From positions 22,668,905 to 22,732,904 of the forward strand of contig CM056743.1 of the NCBI GenBank assembly GCA_029851415.1: 64,000 nucleotides of DNA, in the 5' to 3' direction. The notes under the pieces were generated by a model. It had not been told where the DNA came from. It was given only the letters and a program-made list of their open reading frames with translations, and did not search any database. Origin of the DNA: Eretmocerus hayati. Taxonomy: Eukaryota > Arthropoda > Insecta > Hymenoptera > Aphelinidae. How positions within the stretch are numbered: position 1 is the stretch's first letter; every line of letters begins with the position of its first letter. This document shows positions 31,176-43,443 of the stretch, piece after piece. The translations under genes and the position numbers were made by a program.

Positions 31176-32248
31176 CAAAGATCATCTAACATGGAGAATA
31201 AGGTGAAATTCCAGGTGGAGCTATGATTTTCTCGTGATTCTTCTTCGAATGACCATGGATCTTCCCAGGAAAATGTTCAGTCTGCCTGCGGAGCTCATCT
31301 GGGCCCATTTGCCGAGGAAACCAAGGTAATTGCCGTCCTGCAGGTGCAAAATATCACAAGTCTATTCACATTTTCACGATTTTCTCACCTTGACTTCATC
31401 AGTCTCTCCTGCGCAGCTATTCTCCTCCATGAAAATAACCTGTGCGAAATTTCCTGGAAGAACCATGCCAAAACTTATGGTAGAAATGTATGCAGAATAC
31501 TTGTTGAACACCAAAAGTGATGATACTGTGACGAGATTACGCTCATGGCTCCTCCAGGGTACGTAGAGATCGAATTTTCTTTTTATTATTTGTGATTTTT
31601 ACAATTGCGAAACATATTTTCGTTCTACTTCCTGCACAATCACTTGAATTTTGCGAATCTGAACTAACGTACACAATACGAGAAAACTAACTGTTAACAT
31701 TTGGAATATTCGTCACGATTATTAGTCGAAAAATATCACAACAATTTCATCGGCTTAACGCCAGTAGAACATCATTGAAAAATCGTCGAAAAAAAAACAA
31801 ATAGTATACAGACAATATAAAAATCATAGTATACTAATAATATTTAGCATGCAGCTGATCGCCTGTATTCTGTTGATGAATCCGATCAGCTTTGCTGTTG
31901 CCCAAGATGATTGCGAGTACCAAAGTAATGTAGTGCCATTTGATTCACGCAACATGCCCCTCGATTTCTGACACCTTTTCTTGCAAATCCGCGACCAGCC
32001 GTCTTGATAACGCACCTCGCCATCTGTATGCACAATTATGATCTCAACGTAAAATATCGGTCATTAAAATATGATCTCTTAAAATATAACTTTTCCACGA
32101 AAATGATCCGTGCGAGCGAGATTCTGACAACGCACGCTGTCTCTCGATGACTCGCATTCACGCGATTCTTTGGTGCCCACGGCGGGTCTTTCTTTCAATT
32201 TTTATGAGGACAGCTATTGATTAAATCTAAAAAAGATCGAGCACTCAC

Positions 32249-32853
32249 ATTTATAGAACACAGTTCTCGATGATCGCCTAATTGCAGCGTATTTATCACA
32301 GCATCTCGATATCGATTAGTCCCGCTTCGGTCCGTTACAATACAAACGGCTGCACGACGATCCAATCCACATCGCCGAGCCTGCTCCCGTCGAATCAAAT
32401 TTTGCGCGGGCTCTGGCCTGTCGACAGGAAATGTGTCAAAAATCTTAATTGATTGCAGATCAATGATGTCTCATTCACAGAGATTCTATAATCACGTGAC
32501 AGATAGATCCTCGAAAAAATCTAAGCTGAGCACAAAATTTTCTAGGTTATCCTGATTGCAACTCTAATACTTTCTTCGGTCCGGCTCACAATAGTAATGG
32601 ACATTCGGTACCCACCTTTATCCGGATTGCCTCGAAAAATACGCTGAAATCCTCCACTAACTCTTCCATATTTTTTAAACCAGTCAAAAAAACGGAGAGA
32701 GACTCGATGCATCTGCCTTTCTCTTGCAGATCGCAGGTTGTTGGGGTTATCGTTGTTTTGCCTATTGCTGTTATGAATCGGGTGAAGTTTGTTGATCATT
32801 GTGTAGCAATGTAAAAGCTCATAATATATCTGATGTTGCCAAATCACCTTCAA
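32249..32853 (-). pseudogene. Unknown spliced gene fragment, left-arm copy
   Basis: An open minus-strand frame (32853 down to about 32612) encodes an Arg/Asn-rich then aromatic segment (FFDWFKKYGRVSGGFQRIF). It ends at candidate donors (GTGGGT at 32615, or GTACCG at 32611, which keeps the frame). A second exon is 32417-32249, with a good acceptor (cgacag) and donor (GTGAGT), and encodes a basic segment with RREQARRC and VTDRSGTNRYRDAV. Further exons may lie near 32020-31830. I do not recognise the protein. It lies in the arm of the palindrome, so it may be a captured host gene or part of the element's own gene. Confidence 0.45.
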
Positions 32854-32916
32854 TTGACAGTGTGCAAAACGACAACAATCCTACAAACCAGCTATTTTCG
32901 AAGTGAAAAGGAATTG

Positions 32917-33379
32917 CATCCAGTCTACCTCCGTTTTTGACTGCTTTGAAGAATATGGAAGAATTAGTGGAGGATTTCAGCGTATTTTTCGAGGCAATCC
33001 GGATAAAGGTGGGTACCGAATGTCCATTACTATTGTAAGCCGGACCGTAGAAAGTATTAGAGTTGCAATCAGGATAACCTAGAAAATTTTGTGCTCAACT
33101 CAGCTTAGATTTTTCGAGGATCTATCTGTCACGTGATTATAGAATCTCTGTGAATAAGACATCATTGATCTGCAATCAATTAAGATTTTTGACACATTTC
33201 CTGTCGACAGGCCAGAGCCCGCGCAAAATTTGATTCGACGGGAGCAGGCTCGGCGATGTGTGTTGGATCGTCGTGCAGCCGTTTGTATTGTAACGGACCG
33301 AAGCGGGACTAATAGATATCGAGATGCTGTGATAAATACGCTGCAATTAGGCGATCATCGAGAACTGTGTTCTATAAAT
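32917..33379 (+). pseudogene. Unknown gene fragment, right-arm copy (broken)
   Basis: Mirror image of the left-arm fragment. The first exon has a T run two bases shorter (around 32930), which breaks the frame present in the left copy, and carries further substitutions. The second exon (33211-33379) remains open and keeps its splice sites. The two copies point outward from the centre. Confidence 0.45.
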
Positions 33380-34754
33380 GTGAGTGCTCGATCTTTTTTA
33401 GTTTTAATGAATAGCTGTCCTCATAAAAATTGAAAGAAAGACCCGCCGTGGGCACCAAAGAATCGCGTGAATGCGAGTCATCGAGAGACAGCGTGCGTTG
33501 TCAGAATCTCGCTCGCACGGATCATTTTCGTGGAAAAGTTATATTTTAAGAGATCATATTTTAATGACCGATATTTTACGTTGAGATCATAATTGTGCGT
33601 ACAGATGGCGAGGTGCGTTATCAAGACGGCTGGTCGCGGATTTGCAAGAAAAGGTGTCAGAAATCGAGGGGCATGTTGCGTGAATCAAATGGCACTACAT
33701 TACTTCGGTACTCGCAATCATCTTGGGCAACAGCAAAGCTGATCGGATTCATCAACAGAATACAGGCGATCAGCTGCATGCTAAATATTATTAGTATACT
33801 ATGATTTTTATATTGTCTGTATACTATTTGTTTTTTTTTCGACGATTTTTCAATGATGTTCTACTGGCGTTAAGCCGATGAAATTGTTGTGATATTTTTC
33901 GACTAATAATCGTGACGAATATTCCAAATGTTAACAGTTAGTTTTCTCGTATTGTGTACGTTAGTTCAGATTCGCAAAATTCAAGTGATTGTGCAGGAAG
34001 TAGAACGAAAATATGTTTCGCAATTGTAAAAATCACAAATAATAAAAAGAAAATTCGATCTCTACGTACCCTGGAGGAGCCATGAGCGTAATCTCGTCAC
34101 AGTATCATCACTTTTGGTGTTCAGCAAGTATTCTGCATACATTTCTACCATAAGTTTTGGCATGGTTCTTCCAGGAAATTTCGCACAGGTTATTTTCATG
34201 GAGGAGAATAGCTGCGCAGGAGAGACTGATGAAGTCAAGGTGAGAAAATCGTGAAAATGTGAATAGACTTGTGATATTTTGCACCTGCAGGACGGCAATT
34301 ACCTTGGTTTCCTCGGCAAATGGGCCCAGATGAGCTCCGCAGGCAGACTGAACATTTTCCTGGGAAGATCCATGGTCATTCGAAGAAGAATCACGAGAAA
34401 ATCATAGCTCCACCTGGAATTTCACCTTATTCTCCATGTTAGATGATCTTTGAAACCATGGAAAAATCCTGGGAAAACCCTGGGAAAATCATGGGAGAAT
34501 CCTGGCAAAACCCTGGGATAATCATGGGTAAACTAATTCACCAATGCGTACTGTTCAAAATCCCATGATTTTGCCAGGATTTTGCCAGGATTTTGCCAGG
34601 GTTTTGCCAGGGTTTTGCCATGGTTACAAAGATGATCTGACCCTGGGAAAAACCTGGGATTCAGACAGGAGCCATGATTTTCCCATGGTTTTGCCATGGT
34701 TTTCCCAGGAAAAATTTCCCATGATTTTCCCAGGGAATTTTTTCCACGCGGGTA

Positions 34755-35634
34755 CGTATTTTGACCCGCTGAACACGATCCCGGTATTTTCAGAAGGCTA
34801 TATTGCAACTTCGAAGCCGTATGAGCTTATTAGTCCATCTGGTATTTGGAAAAAGAGTCTAATTTCGCAATAAGTCTCCGAAAAATCAGAAAACAGTAAA
34901 GAACGGACAGAAAGAGACGTTCGCCCTCGCATTTTTTCTTGTTTTGTAACATACTTTGAGGGAAAAATTGGTCCACCAGCCGTAGAGGTACTGGTTTTAC
35001 GTCAGGAATTTGTTTTTCAAACACCCATTTAGAACTTTTGCTGTGCTGAAATCACAAGGAGAAGAGTTTCAGTTTGCACGGGGTGCCCAAACATGGGTTT
35101 TCGACGCAAAATGACCGTCTAAACACAATCCCGTGGTTCATTCAGAGCTAACGCGTCAGAATTCTCTTCTAGCCGCCGCAAGAAACATGTTGTTTGAGGA
35201 GTTTTCTTGACCTAGACCAATTTCCTGACATGATATCCCAAAACAACCCACGAGGTCGTGTTTAGACGGCCATTTTGCGGCAGGGAACTGAATTTAGATA
35301 TCCTGTGCAAGGAGAAATTTTTCTCCTCGTGATTTCAGCACAGCAAAAGTTATGACCTAAATGGGTGTTTGAAAAACAAATTCCTGACGTAAAACCAGTG
35401 CCTCTACGGCCGTTGGACCAATTTTTCCCTCCAAGTATGTTACAAAACAAGAAAAAATGTGAGGGCGAACGTCTCTTTGTGCCCGTTCTGTACTGTTTTC
35501 TGATTTTTTGGAGACTTATTGCGAAATTAGACTCTTTTTTCCAAATACCAGATGGACTAATAAGCTCATACGGCTTCGAAGTTGCAATATAGCGCTCTGA
35601 AAACACCGGGATCGTGTCCAGCGGGTCAAAATAC
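34755..35634. mobile_element. Palindromic element nested in the right arm
   Basis: 880 bp with ends gtattttgacccgctg and its complement, and arms of about 410 bp around a centre at about 35194. GTA occurs on each side (34752-34754 and 35635-35637). The left arm of the host palindrome keeps the uninterrupted site at about 30874-30876, so this is a true insertion after the arms formed. The frames inside are mirrored and non-coding in look. The family is not recognised. Confidence 0.8.
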
Positions 35635-35886
35635 GTAGGTGAACATATTTTGATATGCATTTTGACCTATCTGTACTCCCTGGCTAGGAGACTTTCAGTT
35701 TACAAAATCAGCGAAAAACGTCAAAAACGCTGTTTTCTAGAGAATCAGTTTGATTCATTTTTAAAAAAATCCTGACTTGTAGGGGTAAATCTGAGCTCGG
35801 ATTCGGTTTCAGCGTCAAAAAATACACAAGAAAATCTTTGTCTGGTCCATGCATTATTTCAGACCCAAAATTTTGTTGCGCAGTGT

Positions 35887-37146
35887 AATTCGCAAGGTTT
35901 CAAATTTGACTTTGTTCTAAGCTGTTGATCAGAGACTGAAATTTTACATCTCCAAAATCGATTTCTATTTCCTGTATGCTCATTGAAACGGTCAAATAAA
36001 CCTTCCCAAAATCATATGCGTGGATGAACGAGTTAAAATCATATGTATGAGTTCTTAGTTCTGTTGAAGTTCGGTCTTCCAAATTCTCGTGAATGAATGA
36101 AAGAAGCACTGAAGATGTATTAGGATTATCCAAAGTTGCTCCATTCTTCAATACTATCTACATTTCCGAGATATTCAATCTTATACCTTAGATTAAGAAT
36201 ACTCAGTCTCCCCGAGTATAATTTTCAATTGATGATCGGAGACTACTTTTTTACAAAAATGATGCAATAACTTACGTGGTACCAAAATTCTATGGAACTG
36301 CACAGCAACACTCACCTGTAACAGAAATGGGAAAATATTCATTAGTCAGAGTTAGGCCAATCAATCACAATTTAATGGGGACGAATAATCACTCTCCTGA
36401 ATTCTAACGTCGCGAATCCGACAGGAAATTTCAATTATCTTCAATCGAACCATATCACAGTTACGCTCACCAAATGAGAGATCGAAATAGATGATATTTC
36501 CATTCCAGGATGCAGAAATATCCTAGCTAACCGTTCGTTTCAAATCTCAGTAAACTAACCAATCGATCACATTTCGTGAAATGATTTCATGAGCCATTTA
36601 CGCCCTCATCACATGAAAATTCACTTAGATACCTCAATCCTGTACAATTCATCACACTGTTCAAATTCGTTCGCATTTTTGCTGTTTCGAATAATGAGGC
36701 TCAGAGACAGCATAATTGAAGATTTATCATGAACCAATTGAATACTCTGGATCTCGCTCTGGATTGACGGATTTCAGGTAATAGTAATGTAGAAAATGAG
36801 ACTGCCCTCTTGGTTGGAAACGTCCAGTCCAGCTTTCGCATGTTTCTCCAAATTTTTGTCAATAATTGAGACCGTGGAGCAAGCTGTAGTTTTCGGAGTG
36901 ATTATTCGTTCAGGGCACAGAGATCATCACACTGCTCAACATTGTGCGCGGTTTCCAAGGCATGGAACATAACCTTAAATTATTTGTATATCAGACTAAT
37001 TCAAGATTTCTACTACCTCACCATCTGTGCTTATGAGTAATTCAGGAAATGTTTCTACGACTGAGGAGTGTCCGTGATAATTCCAAAACATGAATTAGTC
37101 ATCTGAAGACGCCCAAATTTCAAAAGGTACCGATAATGGACTACAC
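35887..37146. other. Host DNA, nothing recognised
   Basis: AT-rich and stop-rich. No repeat or gene is supported. Confidence 0.4.
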
Positions 37147-37472
37147 TGCTGAGAATAATTCCGTGGGACCATATGGGGTCCCATGGGATACCATAGAGCC
37201 TTATGGGGTCCCATGGGTCCCCATAGGGCTTCGTGGGACTTAGCCCCGGGAAAAATTTCAATCTTGGTTTTTGCAAAATTTGGCATCAGAGACGTGCAGC
37301 ATACAAATTTCGACCGAATTCGACACTTTTCGGAAGAATAATGGACAAAATTTGTAAGCTGCACGTCTCCGATGCAAAATTTCGCAATTATCATGACTAA
37401 AAATTTTCCCTGGATGAGGTTCCATGAAGCCCCATGGAGACCCATGGGGTCCCACGGAATTATTTTCACCAG
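37147..37472. repeat. Foldback element, about 326 bp
   Basis: Outer arms gagaataattccgtgggacc (37151-37170) and its complement (37448-37467). Inner arms gcatcagagacgtgcagc (37283-37300) and gctgcacgtctccgatgc (37358-37375). Between them are repeats of ccatggggtccc. No clear target duplication. Confidence 0.7.
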
Positions 37473-39210
37473 GATAATGTATGAAAATTGATAGATATAC
37501 AAAAACTGAGAACACATCGACTTCACCCGTGGGTCGTACACCAAACTTTCAAGATTCATCTAAAATACTGGAAATAGCAGATGAAAAGTGCATAATAAAT
37601 CTGTCCATTATGATATGAAACAAACTTTTTACTCAGCTTTTGTGAAATCTATACACAAAGCAAGAGAACATAGATCGGTAATCCGATACACAAATATTCA
37701 ATGAGAAAGAAATATGCATCATGAGTGTAGTTCTCTACACGTGACACACGATATGCACGCTGAAATGTAGCACTCAGGATACGTGAGTTTAAAAAGCTCT
37801 ATTCTCCATCTCTTTTTCAACGAAACCAGAAACTCTGGAATCCAAATAACGAGAGCCAGAGTTCATCATTTTCGCGCTTTGCGCACTCGTTGAATCGATG
37901 AGAACGAAACTGACACATTGCACTCTATATATGTGTATATATAGATATATATAGGGCGATGGGAACGAAATGAAAAAGGAGATCGAATTGGACGGCAATC
38001 AGTAATAAAAGCGCCTATCCATCAAGACCGATGGTCCGTTAGCTTGGCGTGTAATCGAGAATTGGCCTGTTTGAAAATGAAGGCGTATAGCGCAGTGTCC
38101 GGATCAATCAAGTTGAGTCACCCCGATTTATCGGCTAGATTCGAAAGAATTCTCGTTAATATGTGAGGTCAGATCAAGCTTGGAAAATAGGGTGAATATT
38201 GTCAATACACTTTTGTCAAGTTGAACAAGTAATAAGGGTGTATAAGTGGTGGGTGTTTTAAGTGAATATGTGTGGTCGGGAAGATATAACGAGTCATGGA
38301 AGAATAATGCAACAAAAAGAGTAAGCAATTGGAAACACAAAATGTTATGCGAAATAAAAATTATCTTTTTGATGATTCAAAATGGTATCTTCATGTACCA
38401 CTGATCTGGAAACTTGGAAGATTGAGTGAAAATTGACTCAGATGCATCATTTTAAGACTATGCATTGACACTGAAACTTAGACTACTATTTTTACAGTAC
38501 ATGCATTATCATCATCAAATGAAATCATATTAAATCAGATCATGAATTTATATCATACTTAGTTCACCCAAACAAAGCAACTTTATATACAGCTGAAGTG
38601 CTAATTTAGAGTTCAACTGATGCGGGTTATGTTCTGAGAAAATTCTTCCATTTAACATAGTTGACAAAATTTTCTCGAATGTTCTTCGTCCAGGCATGAC
38701 CAGGGGCTCATCCAAGGACCAGTGCTGGGTGACGGAATGTGTGGGGGGGGGGGGGGGGGGCTTGCGAAATTTTCCTGGCTCCGCTGCCTATTTTTCTCAT
38801 GCACATTTTTTTCTTTAGAGGGAGGGGGGCGATGGCTCCTACTACCCCATCCCCCCTGCATGCGCGCTTAGAATTGACTCATTTAGGAATATTGCTATGG
38901 AGTGGCATAAATGCCCTAAATGATGGAATAATTTGAAAACTGAGTGAAGTCGATCTGACGAACTTTGAAAAGAAAATGTAGTAAGAGTCATCCACTTCGC
39001 CTCCAAAATCCCTTCGAAAAGCGTCATTTCCAGTAATAAATTTGTACAAAACCTAATGATAGAAAATGGTTTTTTTTTTCTGCCCTTGATGAAACATTGC
39101 ATGGGAACAAAAAGTATGGAACACGAGAGTGCATCAAACAAATTGGAATGGAAATGAAATTCAAGATATCATAAGTAATTTGGTAGATTTTTCGTCCTTG
39201 ATGTTTGATA
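37473..39210. other. Host DNA with TA microsatellite and G18 tract
   Basis: No gene is supported. An AT-dinucleotide stretch lies near 37925-37953, and a run of 18 guanines at 38743-38760 starts a G-rich segment. Confidence 0.45.
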
Positions 39211-39278
39211 TATAAGTTGATTATTTGGTCTCATCGATCCGTCCTTCAAGATCGATGAGACCAAATAATCAACTCATA
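39211..39278. repeat. Hairpin with 28-bp arms
   Basis: Arms 39211-39238 and 39251-39278 are reverse complements with one mismatch, around a 12-nt loop. The size fits a microRNA-like stem, but a simple foldback repeat is equally possible. Confidence 0.75.
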
Positions 39279-40175
39279 GAAATTCAAGATGTTTTCAATC
39301 GATCGATCTCAAATTTACTGTCTTGAAAGGCTCAAATTTTTCCGGGTATTCTCTCGGAACATACTAATTTTCATCTCATCGGTAACAATTATAGATCCCA
39401 TTTGATATCAGTAGGTCGAACTTACAAATCCCTAGTCTTCGAAAATTCGGAAAATGGTCCATAAAATCTAAGAACTGCACTCTAATGGACATTCTACGAA
39501 AATGAAAATCTCTCCATAGCATTTATTGATCAAATCTCTACAGGTTTTGTTAGTTTTTCGGCGAAAAGTGTACATGATGTGATGGATTTATCATCCTACG
39601 ATCGAGGTAATAGGTGATTCCTCTGAGTAGTTCTACACGCACAGAATTTTTCGATGAAAATTACAAGACTGGCACAGGGAAAATCATCCTACATGGCGGA
39701 AATCGTGGGGCGCGCCCCCTAGGAACGCCAATTGTTACGGGCATGTAGTGTAATTTTTCCCTGTACCATGAATATGGTTACTCCCAGTGCTCACAGTGAT
39801 GTCGCTCTGTTCAATATTAAAATCCCCGCGTGTAAGAACGAAGATGCTTCAGCAAGTTTCAAACAATTTCATCAGTGTGTATGATCCGACCTCGAATCAA
39901 AATCCAGGTATCTTCATCAGAATGAGTCAAATAATGTACTTCTATACCGAAATTTTTGTAAGGTTAGGTGAGATGCCAAGCGCCGATTTGTAAGCTGACC
40001 TGCTGGTGCTGAGCCCGCGGCGTGCGCAGGCGCACCCAGCTCTTTAGACTTTATACTGGTACGGTAAAAATTACCCTACAAGTTCCCGTAAACTTCACCC
40101 AAATTCAACTCACTTTTTCACCAAATTCAATACAATTTTTGAGGTAAAATAAAATTCACCCAACAGTATATATAA

Positions 40176-40412
40176 TTTTTCGGCACACTGGCATCGAAAG
40201 CCTATATGGTTTCCGCCCCGATCCCGGGGCAGAAAATGCCGCAATGCCGCCCAGGATAGAAAAAGAGCGAGCATGCGCAGTAGCCCTCGGGCTGCGCCCT
40301 CGGGCCACTCCATTGCATGCTCCGACGTTTTCTAACCTGTATGGCGGAGCGGCATTTTGCCCCGACATCGCGTCGGAAAGCATAGAATTTCGATACAAGT
40401 GTCACCGAAAAA
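40176..40412. repeat. Imperfect foldback, GC-rich
   Basis: The left side (tttttcggcacactggcat...) is a diverged inverted match to the right side, meeting near 40295. Landmarks are ccccg.tcccggggca opposite tgccccgacatcg, and gagcatgc on both sides. It is directly followed by a second hairpin. Confidence 0.6.
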
Positions 40413-40427
40413 CAGTGTACGCACCTC

Positions 40428-40523
40428 GGGCTGAAAATAACCCATCGCGGCCGCGGGTATGCCGCCCTCGCCTACCGGCTCGTGCGGCAACCTACCCGGC
40501 CCGCGATGGGTCACTTTCGGCCC
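40428..40523. repeat. Second GC-rich hairpin
   Basis: Arms gggctgaaaataacccatcg (from 40428) and the complementary stretch ending at 40523 pair with few mismatches. Inner arms 40451-40465 and 40484-40499 continue the stem to an 18-nt loop. Confidence 0.7.
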
Positions 40524-40540
40524 TTGTCGCGTAATGTACT

Positions 40541-41533
40541 ATCCTTCCCCCCTCCATTTACTTTTTTCAAAAGTATAACTTGGCGAGTATGAGTTTGTTT
40601 CCTCAAAACTTATTGATTTTTATCAGGTTTTCACAGTAAGAATGATGATTGATTCAATTCAGCTGTATTACATAGTTTCAACTCTTGAAAGAAATGAAAT
40701 CAAAGGAACTATGTCGAGTATTTCTGTAAGTTTGAGAGACCAACCATTTTCCGGGCAAAATACTTATGGTATTGTTTCAACTCGTGAAAGGAATGAAATG
40801 AATGAGAAACCATGTCGAGAGTTTTTCGAACAAGTTTGATTGTATAAGGTGATGGATTTCGGAAATTTTGCACGGTCTTTCTTATTCGTTGATTATTAGA
40901 ACCAGAACTTGAATGAGAAAAATTGAAGAAGTCAAGTATAGTTGATTAAAGAATCACGCTAATTATTCTCGAAACTGTAGATTTTTCTTTGAAAATGTGT
41001 AGCGAATAATCACTCGTTGCTCTCTCATGTATTATATGAACTATCATATAAGAGCGACGAGTGATTATTCGCTACACATTTTCAAAGAAAAATCTACAGT
41101 TTCGAGAATAATTAGCGTGATTCTTTAATCAACTATACTTGACTTCTTCAATTTTTCTCATTCAAGTTCTAGTTCTAATAATCAACGAATAAGAAAGACC
41201 GTGCAAAATTTCCGAAATCCATCACCTTATACAATCAAACTTGTTCGAAAAACTCTCGACATGGTTTCTCATTCATTTCATTCCTTTCACGAGTTGAAAC
41301 AATACCATAAGTATTTTGCCCGGAAAATGGTTGGTCTCTCAAACTTACAGAAATACTCGACATAGTTCCTTTGATTTCATTTCTTTCAAGAGTTGAAACT
41401 ATGTAATACAGCTGATTTGAATCAATCATCATTTTTACTGTGAAAACCTGATAAAAATCAATAAGTTTTGAGGAAACAAACTCATACTCGCCAAGTTATA
41501 CTTCTGAAAAAAGTAAATGGAGGGGGGAAGGAT
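40541..41533. repeat. Nearly perfect 993-bp palindrome
   Basis: Arms of 483 bp (40541-41023 and 41051-41533) pair without net indels: position pairs sum to 82074 throughout. I saw only a handful of single mismatches, so identity is about 99%. The loop is 27 nt (41024-41050). The mirrored open frames at 40642-40839 and 41235-41432 are the same sequence in both arms and have no recognisable product. Confidence 0.9.
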
Positions 41534-41666
41534 CTAATTTCTTTCCTATGAAAATCAAACCGAAGAAATCAACTTCCTCATCTGATCACAGCTTTTGAGA
41601 ATCGGTTAATCACATATCCCTCAAGAATATAAATAATTATTTTACTCAGATCATCTTTTTGATCAA

Positions 41667-42037
41667 GTTGACTTGGAGCGGCTCTTGATATACTTGAGAA
41701 ATCCCCAAATATTATTCCACCCAAGTATTGATTCTATATTTTTGAACGAGACATTTCTCTTTATCTCATTCTAGAACTTACCTCATTTATAAGAAATTAG
41801 AAAATTTCCTCATCACAATCATAACATCAATGCTTGAACAATATTAGACATTCCTCATTCAGAGTAAAAGTTGGGATGTTATGATTGTGATTAGAAATCT
41901 CCTGAGTCCTCATCGTTCAGGATATGTTTTAGAACCAGAAGATTAACATATCCCTGGTTACAAACATGATATCAATATTTGGAGTGAAATAGTATTGAGG
42001 AATAATACAAGAGGAGCAAAAGCCGCTCCAAGTCAAC
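41667..42037. repeat. Foldback element, about 371 bp
   Basis: Perfect 17-bp outer arms gttgacttggagcggct (41667-41683) and complement (42021-42037). Perfect 15-bp inner arms cacaatcataacatc (41814-41828) and complement (41875-41889). The body is loosely palindromic. Confidence 0.7.
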
Positions 42038-43343
42038 TTTGGCGACAAGAAAATTTGAGTGACATAGGTTTTGCTACCCTATATAAATATTTGATTCCCT
42101 GATAGTCAAAAGTTGTGAGAAGAATTTCAAGCTTCAACTCCTATAAAGATCAGAAACCCATATTCCCATCTTATGAAGCGCTTGAATATCTTCTTTGCAT
42201 CACATCTCAACTCATGAATTACATCACATGATTTCAAACTTTCTTTGGGCAGCAATAACTCTGCTAGAACTTTTTAGTAATACTAAATGGACTCATGGGT
42301 TGCATGTATGATTGTGACGATGAAAGAGTTATTAATCTGGATCTGAAAGATTGTGGAAGTGTGTGGTAGTTCTATCAAATGCGCTTGACCACTTGCCAAT
42401 ATTTATTGTCACATACCAGCTCTCAAGCTTCTTACTTGATGACACCAATGAATGAAACTCAAAATCAGCTCAGAAGCAGTCAAAATAATAAAATGTATTG
42501 TCTGCTCCTCACAGCAATATCGACTCTTGATTGTAATTTCAGTAGACCAAGAGTAAGATAATGACCGCTCAATCTCTATTCATTTAGATTATTCAGTGTA
42601 TGCATGTAATAACATATAATCAATCACTGAAACTTCCCATCCAACTTTCGACTGAATGTTTAGAAAAAATAACCTGGAAAGCAATATCACAAGTATTAAC
42701 GCAGATGAAGTGACTTATTGAACCTCAAAGCCATATTCTCATGTACTTGGCAAACGCTCCTTGCTTCTGAAGACATTTAGTACTGCATCACATACAAGAC
42801 TTCAAAGTTGCATCTATAAGCTCCTAATCTGATGGGGCAAAGAATCCCAGCATACATCTTGCACAGGTTTCCACAATATACCGCGTTTAAGAATACCTAA
42901 CTCTCAATAGCTGCTTTTTCCATGAAAACATACACATTTTGCATCTATTTTGTCCAAACAAGATAATGCATGCACTAATTGAGATTGCGGCACCGCGATG
43001 CATGGCGATGTAAACAAAGCAGACGGATCTTCTCTCTCTCCTCTCTCTCACTCTCACTCGCTCGTCGACAACTCTCGAATCGAAGCTGTGCGTTCGAGGG
43101 TCTAAACAAATCGAAGCTGCATTCGAGGTCTAAACAAATCGAATGGATAATTTTTTTGAGGTGGTGAAAATTGGCGAAGCGAAATAAAAGTCCCAGTGGT
43201 CAGAATCGGAAAATTGATGACACTAATAGTGAGCCCGTATTAAAACAGCGCTGGATAGAGAGGCAGGAGATGTTTGTGCACCCGGGTGGTTGAAATGAGT
43301 AAGGTGGGAAAAATGTGTGAGGTTAGAAAACCCCCATTCAAAG
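42038..43343. other. Host DNA, possible upstream region
   Basis: AT-rich, with a CT-rich stretch at about 43030-43065 and a short direct repeat (tctaaacaaatcgaa, near 43101 and 43130). No gene is supported. Confidence 0.4.
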
Positions 43344-43443
43344 TATATAAGGCACAGCGCCTCGCTCGATTTTTTGTCTGCTCATACTCGCCAGCGAGGC
43401 GCTATCGCGCCTCTTGATTTCTTGACACTCATTCGCAGTAAGT
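43344..43443 (+). promoter_or_regulatory. Putative promoter and noncoding first exon
   Basis: A TATATAA at 43344-43350 is followed by a GC-rich stretch with 11-bp hairpin arms agcgcctcgct (43354-43364) and agcgaggcgct (43393-43403). A consensus splice donor GTAAGT comes at 43438-43443. This is the arrangement of a short 5' exon of a plus-strand host gene, whose coding exons I cannot find in the window. Confidence 0.35.

Larger units (their letters stand above)
30626..35886. mobile_element. 5.3-kb giant palindrome with about 2.1-kb arms
   Basis: Left arm about 30626-32709 and right arm about 32919-35886 are reverse complements. Position pairs sum to 65628 across most of the arm without net indels, and identity looks above 95%. 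The ends are acactgcgcaac and its complement. A loop of about 210 bp lies between the arms. The right arm carries an 880-bp insertion (34755-35634) that is absent from the left arm. Each arm contains mirrored exons of an unknown gene and arrays of cctgg/ccatgg-type repeats. No transposase is recognised. Confidence 0.85.

Noticed and set aside
40642..41432. Identical 65-codon frames in both arms of the 1-kb palindrome
   Set aside because: Identity follows from the palindrome itself. There is no recognised domain, splice signal or promoter.
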